From assembly GCF_003024385.1 (NCBI RefSeq), contig NZ_PVZN01000021.1, positions 25,289 through 86,036 of the forward strand: a DNA stretch of 60,748 bases, given 5' to 3'. The position numbers and the translations under genes were made by a program. The notes under the pieces were generated by a model. That model did not search any database and was not told where the DNA came from. It was given only the letters and a program-made list of their open reading frames with translations. This document shows, one piece after another, positions 8,265 to 17,248 of the stretch (its first letter is position 1; each line of letters begins with the position of its first letter). The stretch is from Pseudomonas sp. BBP2017 (GTDB lineage: Bacteria > Pseudomonadota > Gammaproteobacteria > Pseudomonadales > Pseudomonadaceae).

Positions 8265-9611
8265 TTGAAATTAATTTACATTTCACTACTTTTATTACTT
8301 ACAAACATCTCAGTGCCTCATGCATTCTCTACAACTGCAGAAACTAAGATTGAAATATCTAGAATCGGCAGCGCGAGCGATGCATGGAAAAAAAACATAT
8401 CGACTCTTACTGTCGAGCCTCTTTGGAATGCCCGCGATGCCTATGACGCATCAAATACTCTAATGATCCCTATGCACTTTGCATTTGTGGCAGGCGACAA
8501 GAAAGGCATAAAACAATTTGAAACATTAATGTCCCGTTTCGCATCTCAAGAGCTTCCAGGCGGACGACTTAATCAAGCTCAATGGATTTACTTTGTGTCA
8601 CGTTACCTCGCGCTTCGGAGCGAGTTTGATTATCCATTGACTAGAAACAATATCTATCTCGCACAAAGAGTTTCAGCTTGGCTGCATAGCAGATGGATGT
8701 TCGAACCTGCCCTGCAATGGGGTCACCTTCCATTAATCGGTTCAAAATCCAGACTAAGACTCGCTCAAAGCAATTCTGAAGTGTGGCCTTTGAGTTACTA
8801 CCCCGCGATCACAGATTATGAGCTTTTCTTATTTTCTATTGCAGGTGACATTTCATTTATCAACAAGAAAAACCCTGAAGCACTGAAAGAGCTTTCTAGT
8901 GAAATTAAGTCAAGCGTTCGCGAATTGATTGCGTCGGGCATCTCTGTGGTCCGGTCACGTGGAAAATTCAGTGAAACCGGAGGGTGGTTATTCCAACAGG
9001 GAATGTGGACGGACCATCCGGACTTTAGATTTGCTGGCCATTCGGAACTTCGTACCGACCTAGGAGAATGGCGTGTTAAAGATATAGCAGAGGACTCCTC
9101 GCATTCGCATCGCTGGCCATTGTTTTTTCGGAGCATGATTATGGGCACTGAACAGCAAGCGAATGATAGAGAATATTTGATACGAGCTTACCAAGGGTTT
9201 TCAAATCAACTTGTTGAGCACGTGATAACGATTCGTGGAACATCAGTACTTCTCAAGAACTACATGGATGGCAAGAACGGTCTATATAGGTATAGATATT
9301 CTACCGTGGGTAGCAATAGCGATCTCGGATATGGCCCATACGGCCTCAGTGGAACTCTTGGAATAAGTTGGTATCCGTTTGCCGCCAAAACAGATAGCAT
9401 CTATGAACGGTATGCCAACTCTTATCCACTACCGGAAAACGTTCTTAACCTTTATGTAGGCCCCAATACAACTAGAGCACGAAACCCACTTATCGAATGG
9501 CCAGCTTTTTTTACGAATGGGTTTGCAGAGCTTATAGCCAAACATGGCCTATATCTGTCTAAAAACTACAATCTAAATGTTGAAAAAGCACATAATTCTC
9601 TCTTACATTGA
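8265..9611 (+). CDS. Predicted exported protein of unknown function in the O-antigen cassette
   Basis: This 448-residue protein has a likely signal peptide (MKLIYISLLLLLTNISVPHA, cleavage near residue 21). I do not recognise the family. The mature part is helix-rich with conserved-looking aromatic and charged stretches (WNARDAYDASNTLMIPMHF, GGWLFQQGMWTDHPDFRF, DSSHSHRWPLFF). That pattern suggests an alpha/alpha-toroid carbohydrate-active enzyme such as a lyase, hydrolase or epimerase, but this is inference. The start is an unusual TTG, supported by AGAAGAG about 8 bp upstream. Base composition is AT-rich like the downstream wzy-type gene and unlike the housekeeping genes. The 240 bp before it (8025-8264) show no gene. 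Confidence 0.7.
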   Translation: MKLIYISLLLLLTNISVPHAFSTTAETKIEISRIGSASDAWKKNISTLTVEPLWNARDAYDASNTLMIPMHFAFVAGDKKGIKQFETLMSRFASQELPGGRLNQAQWIYFVSRYLALRSEFDYPLTRNNIYLAQRVSAWLHSRWMFEPALQWGHLPLIGSKSRLRLAQSNSEVWPLSYYPAITDYELFLFSIAGDISFINKKNPEALKELSSEIKSSVRELIASGISVVRSRGKFSETGGWLFQQGMWTDHPDFRFAGHSELRTDLGEWRVKDIAEDSSHSHRWPLFFRSMIMGTEQQANDREYLIRAYQGFSNQLVEHVITIRGTSVLLKNYMDGKNGLYRYRYSTVGSNSDLGYGPYGLSGTLGISWYPFAAKTDSIYERYANSYPLPENVLNLYVGPNTTRARNPLIEWPAFFTNGFAELIAKHGLYLSKNYNLNVEKAHNSLLH

Positions 9612-10041
9612 GACCTCGAGAGATTTTCAGAACAGGGGAATATGGGCCAATAATTCCGATATATGGGGGTATGATGCCATCATGTCAACAATAATCCAGC
9701 CAGTTTTGCTGGCCGCTGGCCATAGGGATTGTCGCCCCCCCATTTTCTGCATGCCATCTAGGCGAACGCTTATCTTAGAAGCCTCTGACACCGATACTAT
9801 GGGACGGAAGGTATCAAAATTTTCCAAGCGTTTCTTCAGAATACGCATTTTTGGAGCCCCCTCCTGGTTGAGGTGTGGAAGCTGGAAACCCGACCTCCGA
9901 GTGAAGATTTCGTGACCAAGACGTTGTCTCACCTGCTCAGCTTCAAGACATTCGCTTTCGCGCATGGCGCGCCCCTAGTGAGAGCTGATAAGCTGTCAGC
10001 GCTTCACTTATACTCTCAAGAATCCACACAACAGAACTGAA
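9612..10041. other. Intergenic stretch of 430 bp without a clear gene
   Basis: No convincing gene was found. Several overlapping open frames occur on both strands, none with a good start or ribosome site. One + strand frame (about 9790-10038) stays open for over 80 codons and ends just before the polymerase gene; it may be the tail of a lost gene. The composition is less AT-rich than the genes on either side. Confidence 0.5.
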
Positions 10042-11277
10042 ATGGAAAAATCAAATCTAGGGACATCTAAAGCCACTCTGTCTAAACTATCAATGTTATC
10101 GATGCTTGGGCTTTTTGCGGGAACTTTCTTCTACCATACCGCACTAGGGCTCGGAATTATACCACCAGTATTAGGTGGGTATGTGACTATTGCTAGCGCA
10201 GCACTAGGCCTTCCATTCCTATGCATGATATTTCTCTCAATATTATCCACACACAAAATAAAAACAAGCGACGCCGTATTTTTGACATTTATCTTAATAT
10301 TTTCCACGGTAGTTTCTTACCACATCACCAAGGAAGAATATAAAGATACGGCAACCCAACACACTTATCAAATAGTAAACTTGCTAGCATGCTACCTTAT
10401 CTTCAGAAACATAGACTTCACCCGAACTTACATGAAAAAAACTCTAATTATATGCATTCTCGCCATGAGCGCTATAATAATTAGCCTTTCTTCGGGCGGA
10501 AGATTTTATATTAAACTAATATCAAGCACCCCGGACATTGTAGCTAGCTATCAAACATTCGCTGTAGCCTACCTCTGTCCGGCGGTGGTACTCATATCTC
10601 AAGTCAAGCGACTTAAGTATAGAGCACTAGCGTTCTCGATCTGCCTCGTATGCTTGTACATAAACAGCTCAAGAAGCGAGTTCGTAATGTTGGGGATATT
10701 TTATGTAGCCTTCGAAATGTGCCGTTCAAGATACAGGCTTATCTCACCGCTTCTCAGCATATTGTTTGGTGTAATCGCTATTGCGGGACTCCTATATTTA
10801 GACCCCGACAGTTCCTCAAATAGGATTGCAAACCTCGTCAACCTTTCAGAGGACAACTCTTCCAGAGTCCGAAACGAATTAGCTCAAGACGGCATCTCAA
10901 AAATAATCGAAAACCCTATATTTGGTGACTATGGCAACTACGAAAAAGGTCACTATATTCACAACATCCTATCGGGCTGGCAAGAACTTGGACTTTTAGG
11001 ATTTGCATTTTACTGCGCGATGCTGCTTATCCCTCTGGTACATATTTCGGCAAGAGTATTTATAGCTGGGGACAGATCAAGACAAGCCGCATTATGCTTC
11101 AGCATGCTATCGTCAACAATAATACTTTTAATATTTGGCAAATATTTTACCTATCAGTTGATAGCGGTAGCACTTGGGATATATGCAAGCGTTAACAAAT
11201 CATACTTAACAGATCGTGCTGCACGCGCAGAGCTGACTAGATCATCCTCCTCGCAGAGGATATTCTTTGATGGTTAA
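10042..11277 (+). CDS. O-antigen polymerase / ligase-family membrane protein (Wzy-like)
   Basis: This 411-residue integral membrane protein has about ten or more hydrophobic segments and a large loop containing SSRVRNELAQDGI, ENPIFGDYGNY and HYIHNILSGWQELGLLGF. That arginine-plus-HN loop is typical of the Wzy_C / O-antigen ligase family. No other polymerase candidate exists in the window, so it most likely polymerises the O-units made by the minus-strand locus. It lies on the opposite strand to that locus, between IS66 elements. A WaaL-type ligase is the alternative, but the context favours Wzy. It is strongly AT-rich. Confidence 0.8.
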   Translation: MEKSNLGTSKATLSKLSMLSMLGLFAGTFFYHTALGLGIIPPVLGGYVTIASAALGLPFLCMIFLSILSTHKIKTSDAVFLTFILIFSTVVSYHITKEEYKDTATQHTYQIVNLLACYLIFRNIDFTRTYMKKTLIICILAMSAIIISLSSGGRFYIKLISSTPDIVASYQTFAVAYLCPAVVLISQVKRLKYRALAFSICLVCLYINSSRSEFVMLGIFYVAFEMCRSRYRLISPLLSILFGVIAIAGLLYLDPDSSSNRIANLVNLSEDNSSRVRNELAQDGISKIIENPIFGDYGNYEKGHYIHNILSGWQELGLLGFAFYCAMLLIPLVHISARVFIAGDRSRQAALCFSMLSSTIILLIFGKYFTYQLIAVALGIYASVNKSYLTDRAARAELTRSSSSQRIFFDG

Positions 11278-11382
11278 CACCAGTATTTAACTAGGCAGCT
11301 TCAGAGGCTGAATGCAACACCGTGCTATTTATTTAAGGGTAGACTCTCATGATGCTTGGCCATCATCGCCGTCATCATTTCG

Positions 11383-11788
11383 TATGCGATCCACGAAGTA
11401 CACCTACCGCCAGATGTACTTCCCACTTATCGTGGCATTTCCGATGAGCAACTCCACGGCAACAGCGCTTCGTAGTCTTCTACCGACTTCGCTTGTGGCA
11501 GTCGCTCCAGTACGTGGCGAAGCCACGTATAGGGCTCCTGGCCGTTGGCTTTCGCGGTTTCGATCAAGCTATAGATCTGGGCACTGGCCGTGGCGCCTTT
11601 GGGCGTGTCGCTGAACAGCCAGGCTTTGCGCCCGATGACAAACGGCTTTATCGCTCTTTCGGCGGCATTGTTGTCGATGGGTAAAAAACCGGCTTCGACA
11701 TAGCGCTCAAGACGACTCCAGTTGTTCGCCAAGTACTGCACCGCCTTGCCTAGCACGCTTTGCGGCGTGACCTGCGCTTGCGTCTTCT
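11383..11788 (-). mobile_element. Inverted IS66 remnant, tnpC end (IS-C, part 1)
   Basis: The left edge, GTATGCGATCCACGAAGTAC at 11383, equals the right-end sequence of IS-A in inverted orientation. The piece is the last quarter of an IS66 element lying on the minus strand. It is cut at 11788 by the left end of IS-B. The other surviving part of this element appears to be 13830-13922. Confidence 0.8.
11427..11788 (-). pseudogene. tnpC: IS66 tnpC, C-terminal fragment only
   Basis: About 120 C-terminal residues of an IS66 transposase remain (QVTPQSVLGKAVQYL to the end), including the third catalytic acid in NNAAERAIKPFVIGRKAWL. It is close to but distinct from TnpC of IS-A. The frame runs on to 11870 through the end of IS-B, adding 27 non-native residues. 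The N-terminal three quarters and the first two catalytic aspartates are missing. Confidence 0.85.
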
Positions 11789-11873
11789 GTAACCGCTCCA
11801 CAAACCCCACATTCAAAGTCACCAACTGATCCCCGATGCTGTGCTCCCGATTCCTTTCCGGAGCCAGCACCTC

Positions 11874-12233
11874 ATGATGCGTCCCGACGCAAAAGTCGAA
11901 AAAATCTATCTCTACCCCAAGCCCGTCGACTTCCGAAAATCCATCGACGGCCTCGCCGCTCTGGTCGAACTGGACATCAAGGTCGCGGTGTTCGATCCGG
12001 TGCTTTTCGTCTTTCTCAACAAACCCCGCAATCGGGTGAAGATTTTGTATTGGGAACGCAACGGCTTTTGCCTTTGGCTCAAACGGCTGGAGTCCGAGCG
12101 TTTCAAAACGTCACCGGATTGTTCGGATGAAGCCATCGTGCTGACGGTTCAAGAGCTCAACTGGTTACTTGACGGTTTTGATTTGTGGCGCAACCGTCCG
12201 CATCAAGTTTTGACGCCTCGATTTGTCGCCTGA
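11874..12233 (+). CDS. tnpB: IS66 accessory protein TnpB, intact copy
   Basis: This 119-residue protein (MMRPDAKVEKIYLYPKPVDF... ending VLTPRFVA) belongs to the IS66 Orf2/TnpB family, needed for transposition of IS66 elements. It is full length and shows what the interrupted copy at 6058 has lost. Two ATG codons occur in a row; the first (11874) is used here. The gene is followed 18 bp later by tnpC. Confidence 0.9.
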   Translation: MMRPDAKVEKIYLYPKPVDFRKSIDGLAALVELDIKVAVFDPVLFVFLNKPRNRVKILYWERNGFCLWLKRLESERFKTSPDCSDEAIVLTVQELNWLLDGFDLWRNRPHQVLTPRFVA

Positions 12234-12251
12234 TTCGGTATAATCCAGAGC

Positions 12252-13784
12252 ATGATTTCCATGCCCAAAGACCTTCCTGACGACCCTGTTTTGCTCAAGC
12301 AACTGCTTGAGAAAATGCTGAGTGAGCGCGAGTCGGATAAGGGCAAGATCGTTCATCTCGAAGAAGAAAACGCGCTGTTGCGTCAGCGTCTTTTCGGGCG
12401 CAAGTCAGAGCAGACTGCCGATCCTGCGACCCCGCAAATGGCCTTGTTCAACGAAGCTGAAAGCGTCGCCGAGTTGGTCGACGAAGCGGTTGAAGAAGAG
12501 GTCGTAGCGCCGACCAGGCGACGGGGCAAACGTAAGCCTCTGCCCGCAGATCTTCCGCGTATCGAAGTCATTCACGAACTGCCCGAGCACGAGCTGACCT
12601 GCGCCTGCGGTTGCCGCAAGCACGCCATTGGCGAGGAAATCAGCGAGCAGCTGGAGATCGTGCCGATGCAAATCCGCGTGATCAAACATGTGCGCAAGGT
12701 CTACGGTTGCCGCGATTGCGAAACCGCACCGGTTACCGCAGACAAGCCTGCGCAACTGATCGAAAAGAGCATGGCCAGCCCCAGTGTGTTGGCGATGTTG
12801 CTGACGACCAAATACGTCGACGGTTTGCCGCTTCACCGCTTCGAAAAAGTCCTCGGTCGCCACGGCGTCGATATTCCACGCCAGACCTTGGCGCGCTGGG
12901 TTATCCAGTGCGGTGAACACCTGCAGCCCTTGCTAAATTTGATGCGCGACCGGCTACTGGAGAGCCGCGTCATCCACTGCGATGAAACGCGCGTGCAAGT
13001 GCTGAAAGAACCTGATCGAGAGCCCACCAGCCAATCCTGGATGTGGGTGCAAACCGGTGGGCCGCCGAATCAGCCCGTTATCTTGTTTGACTACTCGACC
13101 AGCCGGGCGCAGGAGGTTCCGTCGCGCTTGCTCGAAAGCTATCAGCGCTACCTGATGACCGATGATTACGCTGGTTACAACGCGCTAGGTGTACAACCTG
13201 GTATCGAACGTATGGGCTGTTGGGCACACGCTCGACGCAAGTTCGTCGAAGCGCAAAAAGTGCAGCCCAAAGGCAAGACTGGGCGCGCGGATATCGCGCT
13301 GAATCTGATCAACAAGCTGTACGGTATCGAGCGAGATTTAAAAGAAGTCGGCGATGAACATCGCTACGAAGGTCGGCAGCAAAACAGTCTGCCGGTGTTG
13401 GCGCAGTTGCACGCCTGGCTGGAGAAAACCCAGCCTCAAGTAACCGCGCAGAACGCGCTGGGTAAGGCGATCAGTTATCTGAGCAACAACTGGAACAAGT
13501 TGGTGCGCTACACCGAAGCCGGTTACTTGCCGATCGACAACAATACCGCCGAGCGTGCGATCAGGCCCTTCGTTATCGGGCGCAAGAATTGGCTGTTCAG
13601 CGACACGCCCAAAGGCGCGACGGCCAGCGCTCAACTTTACAGTTTGATCGAGACGGCTAAAGCCAACGGCCAAGAGCCCTATGCGTGGCTGCGCCATGCA
13701 CTTGAGCGCCTGCCACAAGCCTCGAGGGTAGAAGACTTTGAGGCCTTGCTGCCTTGGAACTGCTCGCTCGCATCGCCTTGCTAA
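12252..13784 (+). CDS. tnpC: IS66-family transposase TnpC (right copy)
   Basis: This 510-residue IS66 DDE transposase has the cysteine cluster (CACGCRKHA ... YGCRDCE) and catalytic acids in HCDETRVQVLKEP, YLMTDDYAGYN and NNTAERAIRPFVIGRKNWL. It is similar to but clearly diverged from the left copy, so the two elements are separate IS66 members. With TnpB intact, this element could still be active. Confidence 0.93.
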   Translation: MISMPKDLPDDPVLLKQLLEKMLSERESDKGKIVHLEEENALLRQRLFGRKSEQTADPATPQMALFNEAESVAELVDEAVEEEVVAPTRRRGKRKPLPADLPRIEVIHELPEHELTCACGCRKHAIGEEISEQLEIVPMQIRVIKHVRKVYGCRDCETAPVTADKPAQLIEKSMASPSVLAMLLTTKYVDGLPLHRFEKVLGRHGVDIPRQTLARWVIQCGEHLQPLLNLMRDRLLESRVIHCDETRVQVLKEPDREPTSQSWMWVQTGGPPNQPVILFDYSTSRAQEVPSRLLESYQRYLMTDDYAGYNALGVQPGIERMGCWAHARRKFVEAQKVQPKGKTGRADIALNLINKLYGIERDLKEVGDEHRYEGRQQNSLPVLAQLHAWLEKTQPQVTAQNALGKAISYLSNNWNKLVRYTEAGYLPIDNNTAERAIRPFVIGRKNWLFSDTPKGATASAQLYSLIETAKANGQEPYAWLRHALERLPQASRVEDFEALLPWNCSLASPC

Positions 13785-13829
13785 GCGCGCCGCCTATTTT
13801 TGAATACGTGGGGTTCATGGAGCGCTTAC

Positions 13830-13922
13830 CGCATCATGAGGTGCTGGCTCCGGAAAGGAATCGGGAGCACAGCATCGGGGATCAGTTGGTGACTTTGAAT
13901 GTGGGGTTTGTGGAGCGGTTAC
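13830..13922 (-). mobile_element. Inverted IS66 left-end remnant (IS-C, part 2)
   Basis: These 93 bp are an exact inverted copy of the left end of IS-B (11789-11881), from the terminal GTAACCGCTCC to just past the tnpB start codon. They end 51 bp before the stop codon of the C5-epimerase-like gene. Together with 11383-11788 they look like the two ends of one internally deleted minus-strand IS66. Confidence 0.8.
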
Positions 13923-13973
13923 TTATCTGCAACAGTAAGGCGAAGCCACGCATGAGCAGCTACGCCTGGGATA

Positions 13974-15068
13974 TTAATTTAAAATTGGCCAAGAAATATT
14001 TTTTTCTGCCAGCTTTTCACTTATCTCTCGCGCCTTTGGATTCATGTACAAAATCCAACGATCTCGATAATCTTTCGAGATCTCGTCCCCCGTAATACTA
14101 TATATAGCGTTAAGCAGGAAAATATGCACAGCATGATAACCCGACGAGATGTGAGGTGTTTTATCCTTGAAGGTTACATATCCAAGGTCATAAGCACTTA
14201 CCTTCCCAAGGTCATAGCTAGGAAGAAGTATACGCAAGCTCTGCATTCCCCGCTTGAAAAGATCACTTGCGGTGCTTTGATCAGCAGTTATAGCTTGATC
14301 AAGCTGAGACCAGTCATACACCCCCAATAGCGCGAACATGTATCCATTTAATGTGTAGTTTGCCGGGGTGGATACATATTCTTCGAAAAATATTTCATTT
14401 TTATACTTGGAAGAAAAATCATTGAGCGTCGTCATAACGCCGCCATCTTTAGTACTGACCTGCATAAAGGTCAAAGCTTTTCTACCCGCTTGTATGTACT
14501 TTTGGTCTTTAGTAACGTGATAAGCTCGGGCAAGAAAGCTCAAGGCTTGACCCTGTGCCATTCCAGAAACCCACCCAGGAGCGAGTATCTCGCCCGAAAG
14601 ATAATACTTATAAGGGAATGGGTATTGGAAAGCACCACGCTGATCTTGCAAAGCCACCAAGTTGTCCGCATATGCTAATATAGACTTATATTGATTCTTG
14701 TCACCCTTGATGTACAGGCCATACGCCTTAAGCCCACACTGGGCACTTAAAACCGGATGGTAATACCGCTCCCCTTCAATAACCCGTTGCATCACGCCCT
14801 TACCGTCATCTGAATTTCGAGTGTTCGGCCTACAAGGTCCGCGACCATAGCCAAGATAATCACCATTATTATCGTACTGTTCCATATGACCTGCATAGCT
14901 TGGCTTCAGGCTATCCCAAGACCTTAGTGCTTTCAGTATCTTAGCTTGAGTATTATCTGGAAGACGATTCTGGGGCACACCCAGTATGTACGGGACAGCA
15001 AATACTACGAAAACTACTGTCGTAGTAATTGCAATCAACGCAATTGAAATCCATTTGAGTATCTTCAT
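13974..15068 (-). CDS. Membrane-anchored D-glucuronyl C5-epimerase-like protein
   Basis: The 364-residue protein has one N-terminal membrane segment (WISIALIAITTTVVFVVFAV) and a C-terminal domain of the glucuronyl C5-epimerase family. Seen motifs are GWVSGMAQGQALSFLARAY, FFEEYVSTPANYTLNGYMF and GYHAVHI, all typical of the family's helical domain. Such enzymes invert C5 of uronic acids within a polysaccharide. The anchor predicts a periplasmic catalytic domain. The start at 15068 has AAGG about 8 bp upstream; an ATG ten codons earlier lacks a ribosome site. It is the last gene of the O-antigen locus. The substrate is not shown by sequence; ManNAc3NAcA residues are my inference. Confidence 0.8.
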   Translation of the reverse strand: MKILKWISIALIAITTTVVFVVFAVPYILGVPQNRLPDNTQAKILKALRSWDSLKPSYAGHMEQYDNNGDYLGYGRGPCRPNTRNSDDGKGVMQRVIEGERYYHPVLSAQCGLKAYGLYIKGDKNQYKSILAYADNLVALQDQRGAFQYPFPYKYYLSGEILAPGWVSGMAQGQALSFLARAYHVTKDQKYIQAGRKALTFMQVSTKDGGVMTTLNDFSSKYKNEIFFEEYVSTPANYTLNGYMFALLGVYDWSQLDQAITADQSTASDLFKRGMQSLRILLPSYDLGKVSAYDLGYVTFKDKTPHISSGYHAVHIFLLNAIYSITGDEISKDYRDRWILYMNPKAREISEKLAEKNISWPILN

Positions 15069-15250
15069 TACTAGCCTTGGTCTGCGAAAATGATGCATAG
15101 GAAGGTTAAGTTTCTAGAGAAGCGCCCCCCCGAAGCATCGATGAGAGCACCCGACAGTTTACATATATAATTTTAGATAATAAAGCTCAAAAACATCGCC
15201 TACTCACGCGACAAGTATAATTTTCATAGGAGACTCCTAGCCATAGTAGA

Positions 15251-17248
15251 TTAAACATCTTGCCGACGCTGCAAATATACCCAATCAACAATCTCGCCTT
15301 CCGGAGAATACCCGCTAACCAACTCACGTAGAATTTGACGCACACGCGAAAAATCTTCTTGTTGGATGCTCTGCAACAAATCCGAGAGACGCTCCTTCAG
15401 CTCATCCCATGCCACATAGTCTTCATTAGCCGCCATGATCATCGGGTGCTGAGTCGGGAGTACATTATCGCCGATTAACAATTCTTCGTAGAGCTTCTCC
15501 CCCGGACGTAGACCGGTGAATTCAATCGCTATATCACCGTGTGGATTAGTCTCCGACCTGACACTGAGGCCTGACAAATGAATCATTTTTTCCGCAAGGG
15601 TTGCGATTCTCACTGGCTCGCCCATGTCCAGAACAAATACGTCCCCCCCCTGTCCCATAGAACCCGCCTGGATTACCAACTGTGCTGCTTCGGGGATAGT
15701 CATGAAATAGCGAGTAATCTTGGGATGTGTAACAGTCAGCGGCCCACCTGATTTGATTTGTTTATGAAACAGCGGAATTACGGATCCGGATGAGCCAAGT
15801 ACGTTTCCGAAACGAACCATAGTAAATCGCGTTTTGGTTACTCGGGCGACATTTGCGGAGTCGCCAAAAAGCACTGGTGCGACTTCCTTACTGAGGGCTT
15901 GAAGAATCATCTCAGCTAAACGCTTTGTACTACCCATCACATTCGTAGGGCGGACAGCTTTATCCGTCGAAATTAGCACGAAATTGGCCACATTGGCCTG
16001 TAAAGCCGCCTGAGCCGTATTCAACGTACCAATAACATTGTTTAATACACCTTCGGCTATATTGTGCTCAACCATCGGTACGTGCTTATAAGCTGCGGCG
16101 TGGTATAGCGTATCCACCCGCCACATGGACATCGTATCGAAAAGGTGCTGCTGATTGCGAATCGATCCGAGGAAGGGGACGAGGTGAATTGATAAAGACT
16201 CCCGCCTGATCCGCCGCTCTAGCTCTCCGTGAACGTTATAGAGATTAAATTCACTATGCTCAAATAAAAGTAACGTTTTAGGCTCAAGCATCAGAATTTG
16301 ACGGCATAATTCGGAGCCGATTGAACCTCCAGCACCGGTGACCATAACCACCTTTCCTGTGATGCAATGAGCAAGAAGCTCGCTTTGAGCAGGAACAGAG
16401 TCGCGGCCCAGCAAGTCTGCGACATCCACCTCCTGAATGTCATCTACCTTGACCCGTCCACTTGCTAGATCCATGAAGCCCGGAATGCTTCGAACGTGGA
16501 GGGGATACTTTTCTAGAAAGCCTAGGATTTCTCGTCGACGCGAACGAGAGGCAGATGGTATCGCCAACAAAATCTCTTCCGCGCCGGTCATGTCGATCAT
16601 CTTCTGAATATCCTGACCGCGGAATACTTGAATACCAGAGATCACACGATCAGCAACTATCTCATCGTCATCGATAAAAGCAACTGGGCGCATGGCCTTA
16701 CCAATCCGAAGCGCAGCAACCAGCTGGTTTCCCGCTGCACCAGCACCGTATATTGCCACTTTCGGCAATCCATTATCCCTATTAGTAAAGGGCATATGCT
16801 GGCGTGCTGCAAACCAGTCCCCAAGAAAATATTGACGCATGATCAATCGTAAGCCGCCAATGGAAACAAGACTCAACCACCAATAGTTGAATACAATAGA
16901 ACGAGGCACGACCGCCGAATGATTGCTGTGCCAATAAACCATAACGGCTAGCAGTAGTGAAGAGAGCGATACCGCTTTACCAATTACGATCAAAGCGTCG
17001 TTGCCAAAGTAGCGCATTACGGCTCGGTACATACCAAACCGAATGAAAATAGGAATGGCAATAATGGGGGCGGCAACGAAAAGCCAAAAGTGTGTGTAAA
17101 AGGGCTCGAACACTTTCCCGATGCCTAAACGCACCAAGAACGCCAGCCAGAGCGCGATCCAGACGAGCACTACGTCAGTGACAACCTGCAGTGCACGCTT
17201 GTATCGCCTAGGAAGCGACAACATGCCACTACGTACCCTGTCTGTCAT
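15251..17248 (-). CDS. wbpM: WbpM/CapD-family nucleotide-sugar 4,6-dehydratase
   Basis: This 665-residue inner-membrane enzyme has four N-terminal hydrophobic segments, a first Rossmann motif (IYGAGAAG, about residue 166) and the catalytic SDR domain with VTGAGGSIGSE (about 303-313), LISTDKAV and the NVMGSTK element that replaces the usual YxxxK. WbpM-type proteins convert UDP-GlcNAc to the 4-keto-6-deoxy sugar for QuiNAc- or FucNAc-type sugars. The ATG at 17248 has GGGAGAG upstream and gives the length I recall for P. aeruginosa WbpM; a GTG seven codons earlier is the alternative. The neighbouring aminotransferase and acetyltransferase probably use its product. Confidence 0.92.
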   Translation of the reverse strand: MTDRVRSGMLSLPRRYKRALQVVTDVVLVWIALWLAFLVRLGIGKVFEPFYTHFWLFVAAPIIAIPIFIRFGMYRAVMRYFGNDALIVIGKAVSLSSLLLAVMVYWHSNHSAVVPRSIVFNYWWLSLVSIGGLRLIMRQYFLGDWFAARQHMPFTNRDNGLPKVAIYGAGAAGNQLVAALRIGKAMRPVAFIDDDEIVADRVISGIQVFRGQDIQKMIDMTGAEEILLAIPSASRSRRREILGFLEKYPLHVRSIPGFMDLASGRVKVDDIQEVDVADLLGRDSVPAQSELLAHCITGKVVMVTGAGGSIGSELCRQILMLEPKTLLLFEHSEFNLYNVHGELERRIRRESLSIHLVPFLGSIRNQQHLFDTMSMWRVDTLYHAAAYKHVPMVEHNIAEGVLNNVIGTLNTAQAALQANVANFVLISTDKAVRPTNVMGSTKRLAEMILQALSKEVAPVLFGDSANVARVTKTRFTMVRFGNVLGSSGSVIPLFHKQIKSGGPLTVTHPKITRYFMTIPEAAQLVIQAGSMGQGGDVFVLDMGEPVRIATLAEKMIHLSGLSVRSETNPHGDIAIEFTGLRPGEKLYEELLIGDNVLPTQHPMIMAANEDYVAWDELKERLSDLLQSIQQEDFSRVRQILRELVSGYSPEGEIVDWVYLQRRQDV

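Larger units (their letters stand above)
11789..13829 (+). mobile_element. IS66-family insertion sequence, right copy (IS-B)
   Basis: The ends are GTAACCGCTCCACAAACCCC at 11789 and, on the other strand, GTAAGCGCTCCATGAACCCC ending at 13829. It carries intact tnpB and tnpC and no tnpA. The flanking octamers (CGTCTTCT and CGCATCAT) do not match. Both flanks are themselves IS66 sequence in inverse orientation, so IS-B is nested in an older element. Confidence 0.85.

Noticed and set aside
5976..13922. A simple composite transposon with two identical IS66 copies
   Set aside because: The two full copies are diverged, one has a broken tnpB, the right one is nested in a third, and no target duplication flanks the whole.
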